Of a DNA stretch of 64,000 nt, positions 29,214 through 36,616 are shown in pieces. Numbering within the stretch: position 1 is the stretch's first letter; each line of letters opens with the position of its first letter. The translations under genes were made by a program, and so were the position numbers. The DNA comes from Betaproteobacteria bacterium (GTDB taxonomy: Bacteria > Pseudomonadota > Gammaproteobacteria > Burkholderiales > Casimicrobiaceae). The notes below the pieces were generated by a model, which was not told the DNA's origin, made no database searches, and worked only from the letters and a program-made list of their open reading frames with translations. Location of the stretch: NCBI GenBank assembly GCA_016720425.1, contig JADKKQ010000005.1:124001-188000 (forward strand), in the 5' to 3' direction.

Positions 29214-29783
29214 CTATTGCTGCTCTTCGCTGCCCGTTTGCTGCGGAGCAACGAAGTTGGGGAACGGAAACGCGGCGAACATCCCCCGCGTCTGGTCCTG
29301 CATCCGCTGCTGCATGTCCATGAACAGCTTCGCGCTCTGCTCGAGGTAGTTGCCGAGCATGCCCTGCATCGCGGGCGCCTGCATCTGCATGAACTGCTTC
29401 CACAGCTCGGGCGTCAGCAGCAGCTTGTCGCCGTAGATCTGCTTGGCCTGCTCCTGCAGCTTCTTCTGGATGTTGACGAACGCCTTGACGTTCTGCTCCA
29501 TGTACGTGCCCATCATCGTCTGCTGTGCGGTGCCGTAGAAGCGGATCATCTGCGCCAGCATCTCGGAGCTGAACATCGGCAGCCCGCCGGCCTCCTCCTC
29601 GAGGATGATCTGCAGCAGGATGGCACGCGTGAGGTCGTCGCCGCTCTTCGCGTCGATGACCTGGAAATCGATGTTCTCGAGCACCATCAGCTTGACGTCG
29701 GCCAGCGTGATGTAGCCGCTGTTCGCCGTGTCGTAGAGGCGGCGGTTCGGGTATTTCTTGATCATCCGCGGCGTGTCGCTCAT
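29214..29783 (-). CDS. phaR: Polyhydroxyalkanoate synthesis repressor PhaR
   Basis: The 189-residue protein starts MSDTPRMIKKYPNRRLYDT, the PHB/PHA accumulation regulator DNA-binding domain (residues ~5-65), followed by the PHB_acc helical repeats (MLAQMIRFYGTAQQTMMGTYM; ELWKQFMQMQAPAMQGMLGNYL) that sense the polymer. PhaR represses phasin and often its own gene until PHA granules titrate it. It is divergent from the phasin gene with 265 bp between them, and TGC-rich palindromes in that gap are candidate operators. A GAGG ribosome site precedes the ATG at 29783; a TATAAT on this strand lies at 29816-29811. Confidence 0.95.
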   Translation of the reverse strand: MSDTPRMIKKYPNRRLYDTANSGYITLADVKLMVLENIDFQVIDAKSGDDLTRAILLQIILEEEAGGLPMFSSEMLAQMIRFYGTAQQTMMGTYMEQNVKAFVNIQKKLQEQAKQIYGDKLLLTPELWKQFMQMQAPAMQGMLGNYLEQSAKLFMDMQQRMQDQTRGMFAAFPFPNFVAPQQTGSEEQQ

Positions 29784-29810
29784 GTTGCCCTCCTCTGGGT
29801 CGTTTGCGGC

Positions 29811-29816
29811 ATTATA
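29811..29816 (-). promoter_or_regulatory. -10 box of phaR
   Basis: A perfect TATAAT on the minus strand, 28 bp before the phaR ATG. No strong -35 at standard spacing. Confidence 0.45.
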
Positions 29817-29870
29817 ACCCGCTGATTTGTCGGTGCTTTGAAATGCGGAAGCGGTCAAGTGGCCTGACCG

Positions 29871-29885
29871 TTGTGCAACGCACAA
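29871..29885. promoter_or_regulatory. Candidate PhaR operator 1 (perfect palindrome upstream of the phasin -35)
   Basis: TTGTGC-AAC-GCACAA is a perfect 6+3+6 inverted repeat, 8 bp upstream of the phasin -35 box and in the shared phaR/phasin regulatory region. The TGC/GCA half-sites agree with known TGC-rich PhaR targets; binding by this PhaR is inferred. Confidence 0.55.
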
Positions 29886-29893
29886 AAAAGTGC

Positions 29894-29922
29894 TTGACTT
29901 GGCCCGTGGCCGTCCCTACAAT
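29894..29922 (+). promoter_or_regulatory. Sigma-70 promoter of the phasin gene
   Basis: TTGACT (29894-29899) and TACAAT (29917-29922) are separated by exactly 17 bp, each matching consensus at five of six positions. Transcription would start near 29929, giving a leader of about 120 nt before the phasin ATG. Confidence 0.75.
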
Positions 29923-29927
29923 GAGTT

Positions 29928-29943
29928 TTGTGCGGTGCAGCAA
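29928..29943. promoter_or_regulatory. Candidate PhaR operator 2 (at the phasin start site)
   Basis: TTGTGCGGTGCAGCAA is a near-palindrome (its complement reads TTGCTGCACCGCACAA) placed over the predicted transcription start, a position suited to repression. It shares the TTGTGC half-site with operator 1. Confidence 0.5.
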
Positions 29944-30048
29944 TCGTGGTCGGGCGATAGGGTCCCGGCACCACGGCAGGGCGGCACCCCCGGTTGTCAG
30001 CAGGTCCGGTCGGCCGTCGACCGCAAACTTCCATCGAAAGGAATCGCC

Positions 30049-30600
30049 ATGTACAACGCCACCGAGCAATTCGCCGAAATCAACCACGCCAACATCGCGC
30101 AAGCCACCAAGATCGCCGCGCTGGCCATCGAAAACGCCGAGAAGCTGACGAAGATGAACCTGGCCGCCGCCAAGTCGGCGCTTGCCCAGGGCGTCGAGAG
30201 CGCGCAGGCCGTCGCCGCGGTCAAGGACGTGCAGGAACTGCTCGCGCTGCGTGCCAATCTGGCCGAATCGAGCCTTCAGTCCGCGATGGGCTACTCGAAG
30301 AGCCTGTACGAGTTCGCGACCGAAGCGCAGGCGCAATACTCGGCGCTGGCCGAGGAAGCCTGGGCCGGCTACACCAAGGGCATGGCCGCCTGGGTCGAGA
30401 AGGCCAGCAAGTCGGCGCCCGCGGGCTCCGACGTCGCCGTCAACGCGTTCAAGTCGACGTTTGCCGCATCGACCGCCGCGTTCGACCAGTTCAACAAGGC
30501 GACCAAGCAGGTGGTGAGCCTGGCCGATGCCAGCGTTCGCGCCGCCGCCGCCAATGCGACCAAGGCCGCGACCGCGACCAAGGGCCGCAAGGCGGCCTGA
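30049..30600 (+). CDS. phaP: Phasin family granule-associated protein
   Basis: The 183-residue protein is Ala-rich and helical with no cysteine, opening MYNATEQFAEINHANIAQAT; the phasin_2 domain covers ~5-115 (AALAIENAEKLTKMNLAAAK, SYGYSKSLYEFATEAQAQYS-like helices) and it ends in a Lys/Ala-rich tail (ATKAATATKGRKAA) that may contact DNA or other granule proteins. Phasins coat PHA granules and set their number and size. A GAAAGGA ribosome site lies 7 bp before the ATG. It has its own strong promoter with PhaR-like boxes, so expression should rise when polymer accumulates. Confidence 0.93.
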   Translation: MYNATEQFAEINHANIAQATKIAALAIENAEKLTKMNLAAAKSALAQGVESAQAVAAVKDVQELLALRANLAESSLQSAMGYSKSLYEFATEAQAQYSALAEEAWAGYTKGMAAWVEKASKSAPAGSDVAVNAFKSTFAASTAAFDQFNKATKQVVSLADASVRAAAANATKAATATKGRKAA

Positions 30601-30626
30601 AGCCGGGCCCGCTGCGCAGCGAAAAC

Positions 30627-30655
30627 GGGCGGCGTGCGCACGCGCCACGCCGCCC
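30627..30655 (+). terminator. GC-rich hairpin downstream of phasin, without a T tract
   Basis: A perfect 10-bp stem (30627-30636 with 30646-30655, nine-base loop) begins 26 bp after the phasin stop. No run of T follows, so it may be an RNA-stabilising 3' hairpin rather than an intrinsic terminator. Confidence 0.4.
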
Positions 30656-30720
30656 GAGTCACGCCCGCGGCTTGAAATTGCGCCGCGGTCGTTTAGAGTC
30701 CCGCGTCTAATTTCGCGCCC

Positions 30721-30856
30721 TAGAATGCAGACGTGATCCCGGTCGCGGCCGCAGCGCGGCGGCACCGGCGGCAACGCTGTGTCTCCTTCTGTATCTTCAT
30801 CCTCCTCCTAGAAGATACAGCCTCAGCCCCACAGGGTGACCTGTGGGGTTTTTTTA
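30721..30856 (+). ncRNA. Candidate small RNA with an anti-Shine-Dalgarno loop and its own terminator
   Basis: A TAGAAT (30721-30726) could be a -10 box. Downstream is a perfect 10-bp stem (30789-30798 with 30811-30820) whose 12-base loop contains CCUCCUCCU, complementary to Shine-Dalgarno sequences. Next comes an intrinsic terminator (30827-30855). No protein-coding frame fits. Small RNAs with exposed CCUCC loops are known in alpha- and betaproteobacteria, including a family described as toxic when expressed. The 5' end is a guess; the two hairpins are seen directly. It might also be the distal 3' end of the phasin transcript. Confidence 0.5.
30827..30855 (+). terminator. Strong Rho-independent terminator
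   Basis: A nine-base-pair stem CCCCACAGG / CCTGTGGGG with a GTGA loop is followed by seven T (30849-30855) on the plus strand. It ends the candidate small RNA or the phasin transcript; the minus-strand phaB gene ends 33 bp further on. Confidence 0.9.
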
Positions 30857-30887
30857 TCCGCGGCGCCGGGCGGCGCAACCCGCGGCG

Positions 30888-31643
30888 TCAGTACATGTGC
30901 TGGCCGCCGTTGATCGAGATGTTGGCCCCGGTCAGGAAGGCCGCCTCCTCGCTGGCGAGATAGGCGACGAGTCCCGCCACTTCCTCGGGCTTGCCGAGGC
31001 GCCCCATCGGGATCTGCGGGATGATCTTGGTGTCGAGGACCTCGGTCGGGATCGCCATCACCATCTTGGTGCCGATGTAGCCGGGCGAGATCGTGTTCAC
31101 GGTGACGCCCTTGCGCGCGACCTCCAGCGCCAGCGCCTTGGTGAAGCCGTGCATGCCGGCCTTCGCCGCCGAGTAGTTGGTCTGGCCGAAGGCGCCCTTC
31201 TGGCCGTTGACCGACGAGATGTTGATGATCCGGCCCCAGCCGCGCTCGACCATCGGGTCGGCGACCTGCTTGGCCATGTTGAAGCAGCTGTCGAGGTTGG
31301 TCCTGATCACCGCATCCCAGGCGTTCTTGTCCATCTTCTTGAACGTCATGTCGCGGGTGATGCCGGCGTTGTTGACCAGCACGTCGATCGGCCCGACGTC
31401 CTTGATCACCGTCGCGACGCAGGTGCGGCAGGAGTCCCAGTCGGTGACGTCGCAGGGATAGGCGAGGAAGCCGTAGCCCATCCGGTGCATGTTGTCGAGC
31501 CACTCGTGCGCCTTGGTGTTGCCCGGCGAATAGGTGGTGACGACCTTGTCGCCGAGCGCTGCCAGCTTGACGCAGATCGCCTCGCCCAATCCGCCCATCC
31601 CCCCGGTGACCAGCGCGATGCGCTGCTTGCTCTCTCCGACCAT
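30888..31643 (-). CDS. phaB: Acetoacetyl-CoA reductase
   Basis: The 251-residue SDR enzyme reduces acetoacetyl-CoA to (R)-3-hydroxybutyryl-CoA with NADPH, the monomer for PHB. It has TGGMGGLG (13-20), NNAG (91-94), catalytic Ser near 144, and the Y157-x-x-x-K161 pair in TNYSAAKAG. FGQTNYSAAKAGMHGFTKAL and the ending TGANISINGGQHMY are characteristic of PhaB rather than generic FabG. It lies 84 bp downstream of phaC on the same strand, the usual phaC-phaB pairing, although no phaA (thiolase) is in between. Confidence 0.95.
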   Translation of the reverse strand: MVGESKQRIALVTGGMGGLGEAICVKLAALGDKVVTTYSPGNTKAHEWLDNMHRMGYGFLAYPCDVTDWDSCRTCVATVIKDVGPIDVLVNNAGITRDMTFKKMDKNAWDAVIRTNLDSCFNMAKQVADPMVERGWGRIINISSVNGQKGAFGQTNYSAAKAGMHGFTKALALEVARKGVTVNTISPGYIGTKMVMAIPTEVLDTKIIPQIPMGRLGKPEEVAGLVAYLASEEAAFLTGANISINGGQHMY

Positions 31644-31727
31644 GTGGTTTCTCCTCGTTGAACGTCGACTGCGGTTTGCCGTCGCCGTGGCGGCGACCGG
31701 TGACGATGCGGTTTGCCCGGCGGTGCC

Positions 31728-33533
31728 TCAGAGGCTGAGAGTCCTTCGGCGGTTCGAGCGGGGGGGCCGGCTCGGGTGGCGGGCGCGGCCGAGCGCCGGG
31801 TGGGCGGCGCCACCGGCGCGGGTCGGGGCCGCCTGCATGGCGCCGCCATGCCCGGCCAGCCACGCGCCCCAGTGCGGCCACCAGCTCCCCGGGCAGTCCT
31901 CGGCCCGCGCCAGCCAGTCGTCGGCGTCGTCGGTGACCAGCGGGTTCGCCCAGAAGTTGCGGCGGTTCTTGGCTGCCGGGTTGATCACCCCGGCGATGTG
32001 CCCCGACGCGCCCAGCGTGAACGTGACGTCGCCGCCGAAGAGACTGGTCGTCCGGTAGGCGGAGCGCCAGGGCACGATGTGGTCGTCTCGGGTCGCGAAC
32101 ACGTAGGTCGGCACGGTGATGCGCGACAGGTCGATCGACTCGCCGGCCATCGTCAGCGCCCCGGGCTCGCGCAGCTTGTTGTCGATGTACAGGTTCCTGA
32201 GGTAGTAGGCGTACATCGGCCCGGGCAGGTTCGACGAGTCGCCGTTCCAGTGCAGGAGGTCGAACGCCGGCGGCGTTTCGCCCTTCAGGTAGTTGTTGAC
32301 GACGTAGTTCCAGACCAGGTCGTTGGCGCGCAGGCTCGCGAAGGCGCCGGCGAGCTCGCTGCCGTGGACCCGCTGGCCGCTCATCAGCGCCGGCTCGCGC
32401 GCCGCGAGCAGCTCGCGCGAGACGAACACGCCGATCTCGCCCGGATCGGCGAAGTCGAGCATCGTCGTCAGCAGCGTGGCGCTCTCGATGCTGCGGTCGT
32501 GCCGGGCCGCCAGCACGGCGAGCGCCGACGACAGCAGCGTGCCGCCGACGCAGAAGCCGAGCGTGTTGATGGTCGGGCTGCCGGAGATCTCCTTGACCAC
32601 CTCGATCGCCGTCAGCACCGCTTCCTCGATGTAGTCGTCCCAGGTCACGCTGCCGAGCTCCTTGGGAATGTTGCGCCAGGACATCAGCAGCACCGTGTGC
32701 CCCTGGGCCACCGCCCAGCGCACGAACGAGTTGTCGGGCTGCAGGTCCAGGATGTAGTACTTGTTGATGCAGGGCGGCACGATCAGCAGCGGCCGACGGT
32801 GCACGCGGGGCGTGGTCGCGTCGTACTGGAGGAGTTCGAACAGCTGATTGCGGAACACGACGCTGCCCGGCGTGACCGCGAGATTCCGCCCGACCTCGAA
32901 GGCCGACGCGTCGCTCATCGAGATCCGGCCCTTGCGCGCGTCGGCCACCAGGTTGGTGACACCCTGGACGAGGCTCTTGCCCTCGGTCGCCGTGGCGCGC
33001 TTCAGCACCTCGGGGTTGGTCGCCGGGAAGTTGGTCGGCGCCATCGCGTCGACCACCTGGCGGGTCATGAACGCCAGCCGGTGCCGGTCGTGCTCGGGCA
33101 GCGGCGCCAGCGCCGCGAGCTCGGTCAGGTACTCGCCGGCCAGCAGGTAGCCCTGCTTCAGCAGCGCGAAGTACGGCAGCTCGCTCCACTCGGGCGCGGC
33201 GAAGCGCCGATCGCCGGCGGGGGGCGTCGCCACCTCGGGCAACGGTGCGGCGCCCTGCTTGCCCGGGTCGGCGGCCGCGCTCGCAGCCTCCCACAGCCGG
33301 CGCAGTCGCGGCTGGAAACGGGCGTTCAGTGCGGCCAGCGCGCGCGGATCGATCATGCCGGTGGCCAGCGCGGGCGGCAGGTGCAGACCGGTCGCCGCGG
33401 CGAAGGGCGGGAAGTGCGGCATCGCGAACCCGGCGTCGGGCTTCGCCGCGTCCCGGGTCGGATGCATCCACCACTTGGCCCATTCGACGCCGATTTCCCG
33501 CCAGTGCTCGGCCAGGTCGAACTGCGGCGGCAT
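31728..33533 (-). CDS. phaC: Class I poly(R)-hydroxyalkanoic acid synthase
   Basis: At about 601 residues (start ATG 33533; a GTG at 33560 is possible) this is a normal-size class I synthase. The N-terminal PhaC_N region contains WWMHPTRD and NFPATNPEVLKR. The alpha/beta-hydrolase core has the lipase-like box GFCVGG with nucleophile C328, the acid D484 in RDDHIVPW, and H512 in SGHIAGVINP, the full catalytic triad. The C-terminal ~35 residues are Arg/Pro-rich and unlike relatives, which may be a natural tail or another small frame error. It polymerises hydroxyacyl-CoA into granules coated by the nearby phasin. Confidence 0.95.
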   Translation of the reverse strand: MPPQFDLAEHWREIGVEWAKWWMHPTRDAAKPDAGFAMPHFPPFAAATGLHLPPALATGMIDPRALAALNARFQPRLRRLWEAASAAADPGKQGAAPLPEVATPPAGDRRFAAPEWSELPYFALLKQGYLLAGEYLTELAALAPLPEHDRHRLAFMTRQVVDAMAPTNFPATNPEVLKRATATEGKSLVQGVTNLVADARKGRISMSDASAFEVGRNLAVTPGSVVFRNQLFELLQYDATTPRVHRRPLLIVPPCINKYYILDLQPDNSFVRWAVAQGHTVLLMSWRNIPKELGSVTWDDYIEEAVLTAIEVVKEISGSPTINTLGFCVGGTLLSSALAVLAARHDRSIESATLLTTMLDFADPGEIGVFVSRELLAAREPALMSGQRVHGSELAGAFASLRANDLVWNYVVNNYLKGETPPAFDLLHWNGDSSNLPGPMYAYYLRNLYIDNKLREPGALTMAGESIDLSRITVPTYVFATRDDHIVPWRSAYRTTSLFGGDVTFTLGASGHIAGVINPAAKNRRNFWANPLVTDDADDWLARAEDCPGSWWPHWGAWLAGHGGAMQAAPTRAGGAAHPALGRARHPSRPPRSNRRRTLSL

Positions 33534-33728
33534 TTCCAGCGGGGGCGGGGTCGGCGGCACGGGGCACCTGCGCGGGGAGGGGGTGGAAGACGGCGGGGCG
33601 GGCGCGGCCGGGAAGTCCGGCGGCGCCGGACGCGCGGCACGAAGTCGCGATGTTATCGTGACCGTCGCGGTGCGCACAATCGGCACCTGCCGGACCACGG
33701 CCCGCATGCCGCCACGAGGGGGGGCGCC

Positions 33729-33959
33729 ATTTACATCGTCATCATCACCTGGACCTACGTGATCGGCATGATGGCGCTGACCTGGGACAGCGTCGCCGGC
33801 GGGCTCGCGTTCTTCGCCGTGGTCGGCCTCGCGCCGGCGCTGTTCGTGCTGTGGATCGCGGCGCGCCGGGCGCGCACGCGCGCCGGGCGCGGCCGCTCAG
33901 TGCTCCAGCGCGAGGTGCGCGGCGGCGATGACGCCGATGCCGAGGCCGATCAGCGCTAG
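33729..33959 (+). CDS. Small hypothetical membrane protein (start uncertain)
   Basis: From about 33729 the frame reads IYIVIITWTYVIGMMALTWD, then SVAGGLAFFAVVGLAPALFV and a basic ARRARTRAGRG stretch: two membrane helices and a basic tail. It resembles short conserved betaproteobacterial membrane proteins. There is no ATG, GTG or TTG at the natural start. An ATT is in place, while an ATG at 33706 is out of frame across a 7-G run (33718-33724), which may have a wrong length. The last ~20 codons overlap the convergent ZIP gene, so the true stop may be earlier. Confidence 0.4.
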   Translation: MYIVIITWTYVIGMMALTWDSVAGGLAFFAVVGLAPALFVLWIAARRARTRAGRGRSVLQREVRGGDDADAEADQR

Positions 33960-34694
33960 CTGCTTCACCGTCTCGATCGGCTCGGGGCGCCGGTGCAGGC
34001 TGGGGATCAGGTCGGCCACCGCCACGTAGAGCAGGCTGGCCGCGGCGACGGCGAGCACCGTCGGCAGCACCTGCTGCATCTCGGCGAGCGCGTAGTAGCC
34101 GGCGAGCGCGCCGACCAGCGTCGCCGCGCCGACGGCGACGTTGTAGCCGAAGGCCCGGCGGCGCGGGAACCCGGAGTGGAGCAGCACGGCGAAGTCGCCG
34201 ACCTGCTGCGGCACGGCGTGCGCGACGATCGCCACGGTGGCGGCGACGCCGAGCGCGGAGTCGGCGAGGAACGACGCGGCGATGACGACGCCGTCGCAGA
34301 AATTGTGGACGCTGGTGCCGACCAGGATCATCAGCCCCGAGCGACCGCCGTCGGCGTGACCACCCTGCGCGTGCAGCGCGTGCTCGTGCTCGGTTTCGGC
34401 CGCGGCGTCGTCGTGCTCGCCGTGGCCGTGCGCGTGGCGCCAGAGGACGAGCTTCTCCAGCAGGAAGAACGCGAGCAGCCCGACCAGCACGGTGACCATC
34501 ACCCGCTGCGCGCTGCCCTCGGACAGCGCGTGCGGCAGCAGCTCGAGGAACACCGCCCCCAGCAGCGCGCCCACCGCGAAGGAGACGAGGCGCGAGATCC
34601 ACGAGGCGTGCAGCGCCAGCGTGCCGGCGGCGGCGACGGTGGCCAGCACGCCGCCCGCCAGCGAGGCGATGACGATCTGCGACAGGGCGGTCAC
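33897..34694 (-). CDS. ZIP family metal transporter
   Basis: The 265-residue protein has about eight membrane helices. A cytoplasmic His-rich loop (HAHGHGEHDD, HEHALHAQGGHADGG) lies between helices 3 and 4. The metal-path motifs in helices 4 and 5 are present: SVHNFCDGVVIAAS and VAHAVPQQVGDFAVL, where H-N-x-x-D and H-x-x-P-x-x-x-x-D are the ZIP signatures. It imports zinc or another divalent metal. Start is GTG 34694. A palindrome and a -10 box lie 50-70 bp upstream, suggesting metal- or regulator-controlled expression apart from the pgeF gene. Confidence 0.9.
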   Translation of the reverse strand: MTALSQIVIASLAGGVLATVAAAGTLALHASWISRLVSFAVGALLGAVFLELLPHALSEGSAQRVMVTVLVGLLAFFLLEKLVLWRHAHGHGEHDDAAAETEHEHALHAQGGHADGGRSGLMILVGTSVHNFCDGVVIAASFLADSALGVAATVAIVAHAVPQQVGDFAVLLHSGFPRRRAFGYNVAVGAATLVGALAGYYALAEMQQVLPTVLAVAAASLLYVAVADLIPSLHRRPEPIETVKQLALIGLGIGVIAAAHLALEH

Positions 34695-34742
34695 GGGGCG
34701 GGTCTGCGGCGTGGCTTCGGTGAGGTCCGGGCGGGGCGAGAA

Positions 34743-34757
34743 TGCAACCCGGTTGCA
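34743..34757. promoter_or_regulatory. Perfect palindrome upstream of the ZIP transporter gene
   Basis: TGCAACC-C-GGTTGCA (7+1+7) lies between pgeF and the ZIP gene, just downstream of a minus-strand TATAAT (34768-34763), which overlaps the pgeF stop codon. The position, at the expected start of transcription, suits a repressor. It is not an obvious Zur or Fur box; the regulator is unknown. Confidence 0.5.
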
Positions 34758-34763
34758 CGGCGA

Positions 34764-35588
34764 TTATACGCCGTCGCCGCCGCGGTCCGGCTCGCGCCAG
34801 ACGAAGGCGCCTTGCCGGCCCGTGGCGCGATCGCGCCGGTAGGAGAAGTAGCGGTCGCGATCGGACCAGGTGCACTGCGTGCCGCCCGCCACAGTGACCA
34901 CGCCCGCGGCGGCGAGCCGGCGGCGGGCGAGGGCATAGAGGTCGGCGAGCCGGCGGTCGCCGTCGCCGGCGGCGAAGGCGCCGGACGAGCCCGGATCGAG
35001 GGCGCAGAAGGCGTCGACGACCTCGGGGCCCACGATGAACGCGCCGGGGCCGATCGCGGGGCCGAGCCACGCCGCAAGCCGCGCCGCGGGGACGCCGAGG
35101 TCGGCGAACGCCGCCACCGTGGCTTCGAGCACGCCACCGGCGAGGCCCCGCCACCCGGCGTGGGCGGCTCCCACCGCCGCCCCCTCGCGGTCGGCGAACA
35201 GCACGGGCAGGCAATCGGCGGTGAGGACTGCGCAGACGACGCCGGGCGTCCGCGTCACGGCCGCGTCGGCGCGCGGCGGTGTGGTCCGCGCCGCGTCGAC
35301 GTTGCCGGCATCGAGCACGACGACCTCGCGGCCGTGCACCTGCTCGAGCCAGACCGGTGGCGACGGCAGGAGCGCGCCGACGCGGCGGCGGTTCTCGGCC
35401 ACGGCGGCGGGGTCGTCGCCGCAGTGGAGCGCGAGGTTCAGCGAGTCGCGCGGTGCCGCGCTGACGCCGCCGCCGCGCGTGGTCGCGAAGGCGCCGACGC
35501 CCGGCGGGGACGGCCAGTCGGGCGCCGGCCAGTCCCAGCCGGCCGACGCAATGCGCGCGGCCAGCGGGTCGCGGTGCCGTGCGGTCAT
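34764..35588 (-). CDS. pgeF: Purine nucleoside phosphorylase/laccase-domain protein, YfiH/PgeF family
   Basis: The 274-residue protein has the DUF152/multicopper-polyphenol-oxidase-like signatures: DSLNLALHCGDD, LTADCLPVLFADREG and GAAHAGWRGLAGGVLEA, with the metal-binding His/Cys set. Family members edit peptidoglycan precursors (PgeF removes wrongly inserted L-Ser) and some cleave purine nucleosides. Its ATG overlaps the rluD stop (ATGA at 35585-35588), the standard rluD-pgeF coupling next to bamD in many proteobacteria. Stop is TAA at 34766-34764. Confidence 0.92.
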   Translation of the reverse strand: MTARHRDPLAARIASAGWDWPAPDWPSPPGVGAFATTRGGGVSAAPRDSLNLALHCGDDPAAVAENRRRVGALLPSPPVWLEQVHGREVVVLDAGNVDAARTTPPRADAAVTRTPGVVCAVLTADCLPVLFADREGAAVGAAHAGWRGLAGGVLEATVAAFADLGVPAARLAAWLGPAIGPGAFIVGPEVVDAFCALDPGSSGAFAAGDGDRRLADLYALARRRLAAAGVVTVAGGTQCTWSDRDRYFSYRRDRATGRQGAFVWREPDRGGDGV

Positions 35589-36558
35589 CGACCGACCCCG
35601 GCGCGCAGCCGATCGAGCAACGCGGCGAAATCGGGCGGCAGCGGCGACTCCCACTGGCAGGCCGTGCCCTGCGCCGGATGGACGAGGCCGAGGCGCCGCG
35701 CGTGCAGCGCCTGCCGCGGGAAGGGGAGCGGCTGCCGCTTCCCGTACGCGGGATCGCCGACCAGCGGATGGCCGAGCGCGGCGAGGTGCACGCGGATCTG
35801 GTGCGTGCGCCCGGTCTCGAGCCGACAGGCGAGCAGCGTCGCCAGGCCGAAGCGCTCGACGACGTCGTAGTGCGTGCGCGCGGGCTTGCCGGTGGCGACC
35901 ACCGCCATCGTCGTCCGTCGCGTCGGGTGGCGACCGATCGGCGCGTCGACGGTGCCGCCGCGCGGGAGGTCGCCGGTGGCCAGCGCGAGGTATTCGCGCT
36001 TCACCGTCCGGGCCTGCAGCTGGCGGACGAGATGGGTCTGCGCCTGCAGCGTCTTGGCGACGACCAGGAGCCCGCTGGTGTCCTTGTCGAGACGGTGGAC
36101 GATGCCGGCGCGCGGGATCGCGGCGAGGTGCGGCGCGTGATGCAGCAGCGCGTTCAGCAGCGTGCCCTCCCAGTTGCCGCTGCCCGGATGGACGACCAGC
36201 CCGGCGGGCTTGTCGACGACGAGCAGCTCGCCGTCCTCGTGGACGATCGACAGCGCGATCGCCTGCGGGGCGTGCGCGGTCGACGCCGGTTCGGGCGCCG
36301 CGCGCACGACGACGTCCTCGCCGCCGCGCGCCTTGCGCGTCGCGACCGCCGCGGCACCGTCGACCGACACCAGGCCGCCGTCGATGTAGGACCGCAGGCG
36401 GCTGCGCGAGTACTGCGGCAGCGCCTGCGCCAGCGCCGCGTCGAAGCGCTGTCCCGCGGCCGAGGGCGGCAGGACGAGGTGGTGCGTCTCGCCCGCGCGG
36501 CGGCGGAGGCGGATTCAGCGGCTGCAGCGGGGCGCAAGGGGGCGGGCGGGCGGTGCAT
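35585..36558 (-). CDS. rluD: 23S rRNA pseudouridine synthase RluD (one-base frameshift near 36490)
   Basis: The main frame gives an S4 domain (AGQRFDAALAQALPQYSRSRL), then the synthase domain with the catalytic Asp in HRLDKDTSGLLVVAK, LEYLALATG-like core and ETGRTHQIRVHLA. It modifies U1911/1915/1917 of 23S rRNA. In this frame no start codon exists between a TGA at about 36510 and the S4 domain, whereas an ATG at 36558 lies one base out of frame. The total of 974 bases is one short of a multiple of three. One missing base at 36486-36497 would restore MHRPPAPL through ETHHLVLPPSAAG. It is divergent from bamD. Confidence 0.88.
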
Positions 36559-36580
36559 CGGGGCGACGGGAGGCGTCGGT

Positions 36581-36586
36581 TATAAT
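36581..36586 (+). promoter_or_regulatory. -10 box of bamD
   Basis: A perfect TATAAT 30 bp before the bamD ATG; the -35 region is poor. Confidence 0.5.
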
Positions 36587-36616
36587 CCTAGGTCGAATCA
36601 TTCGGGACGGGTTTCC

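Noticed and set aside
31728..33707. A longer PhaC beginning at 33707
   Set aside because: The extra 58 residues are Pro/Arg-rich and outside the family; the start at 33533 fits class I length.
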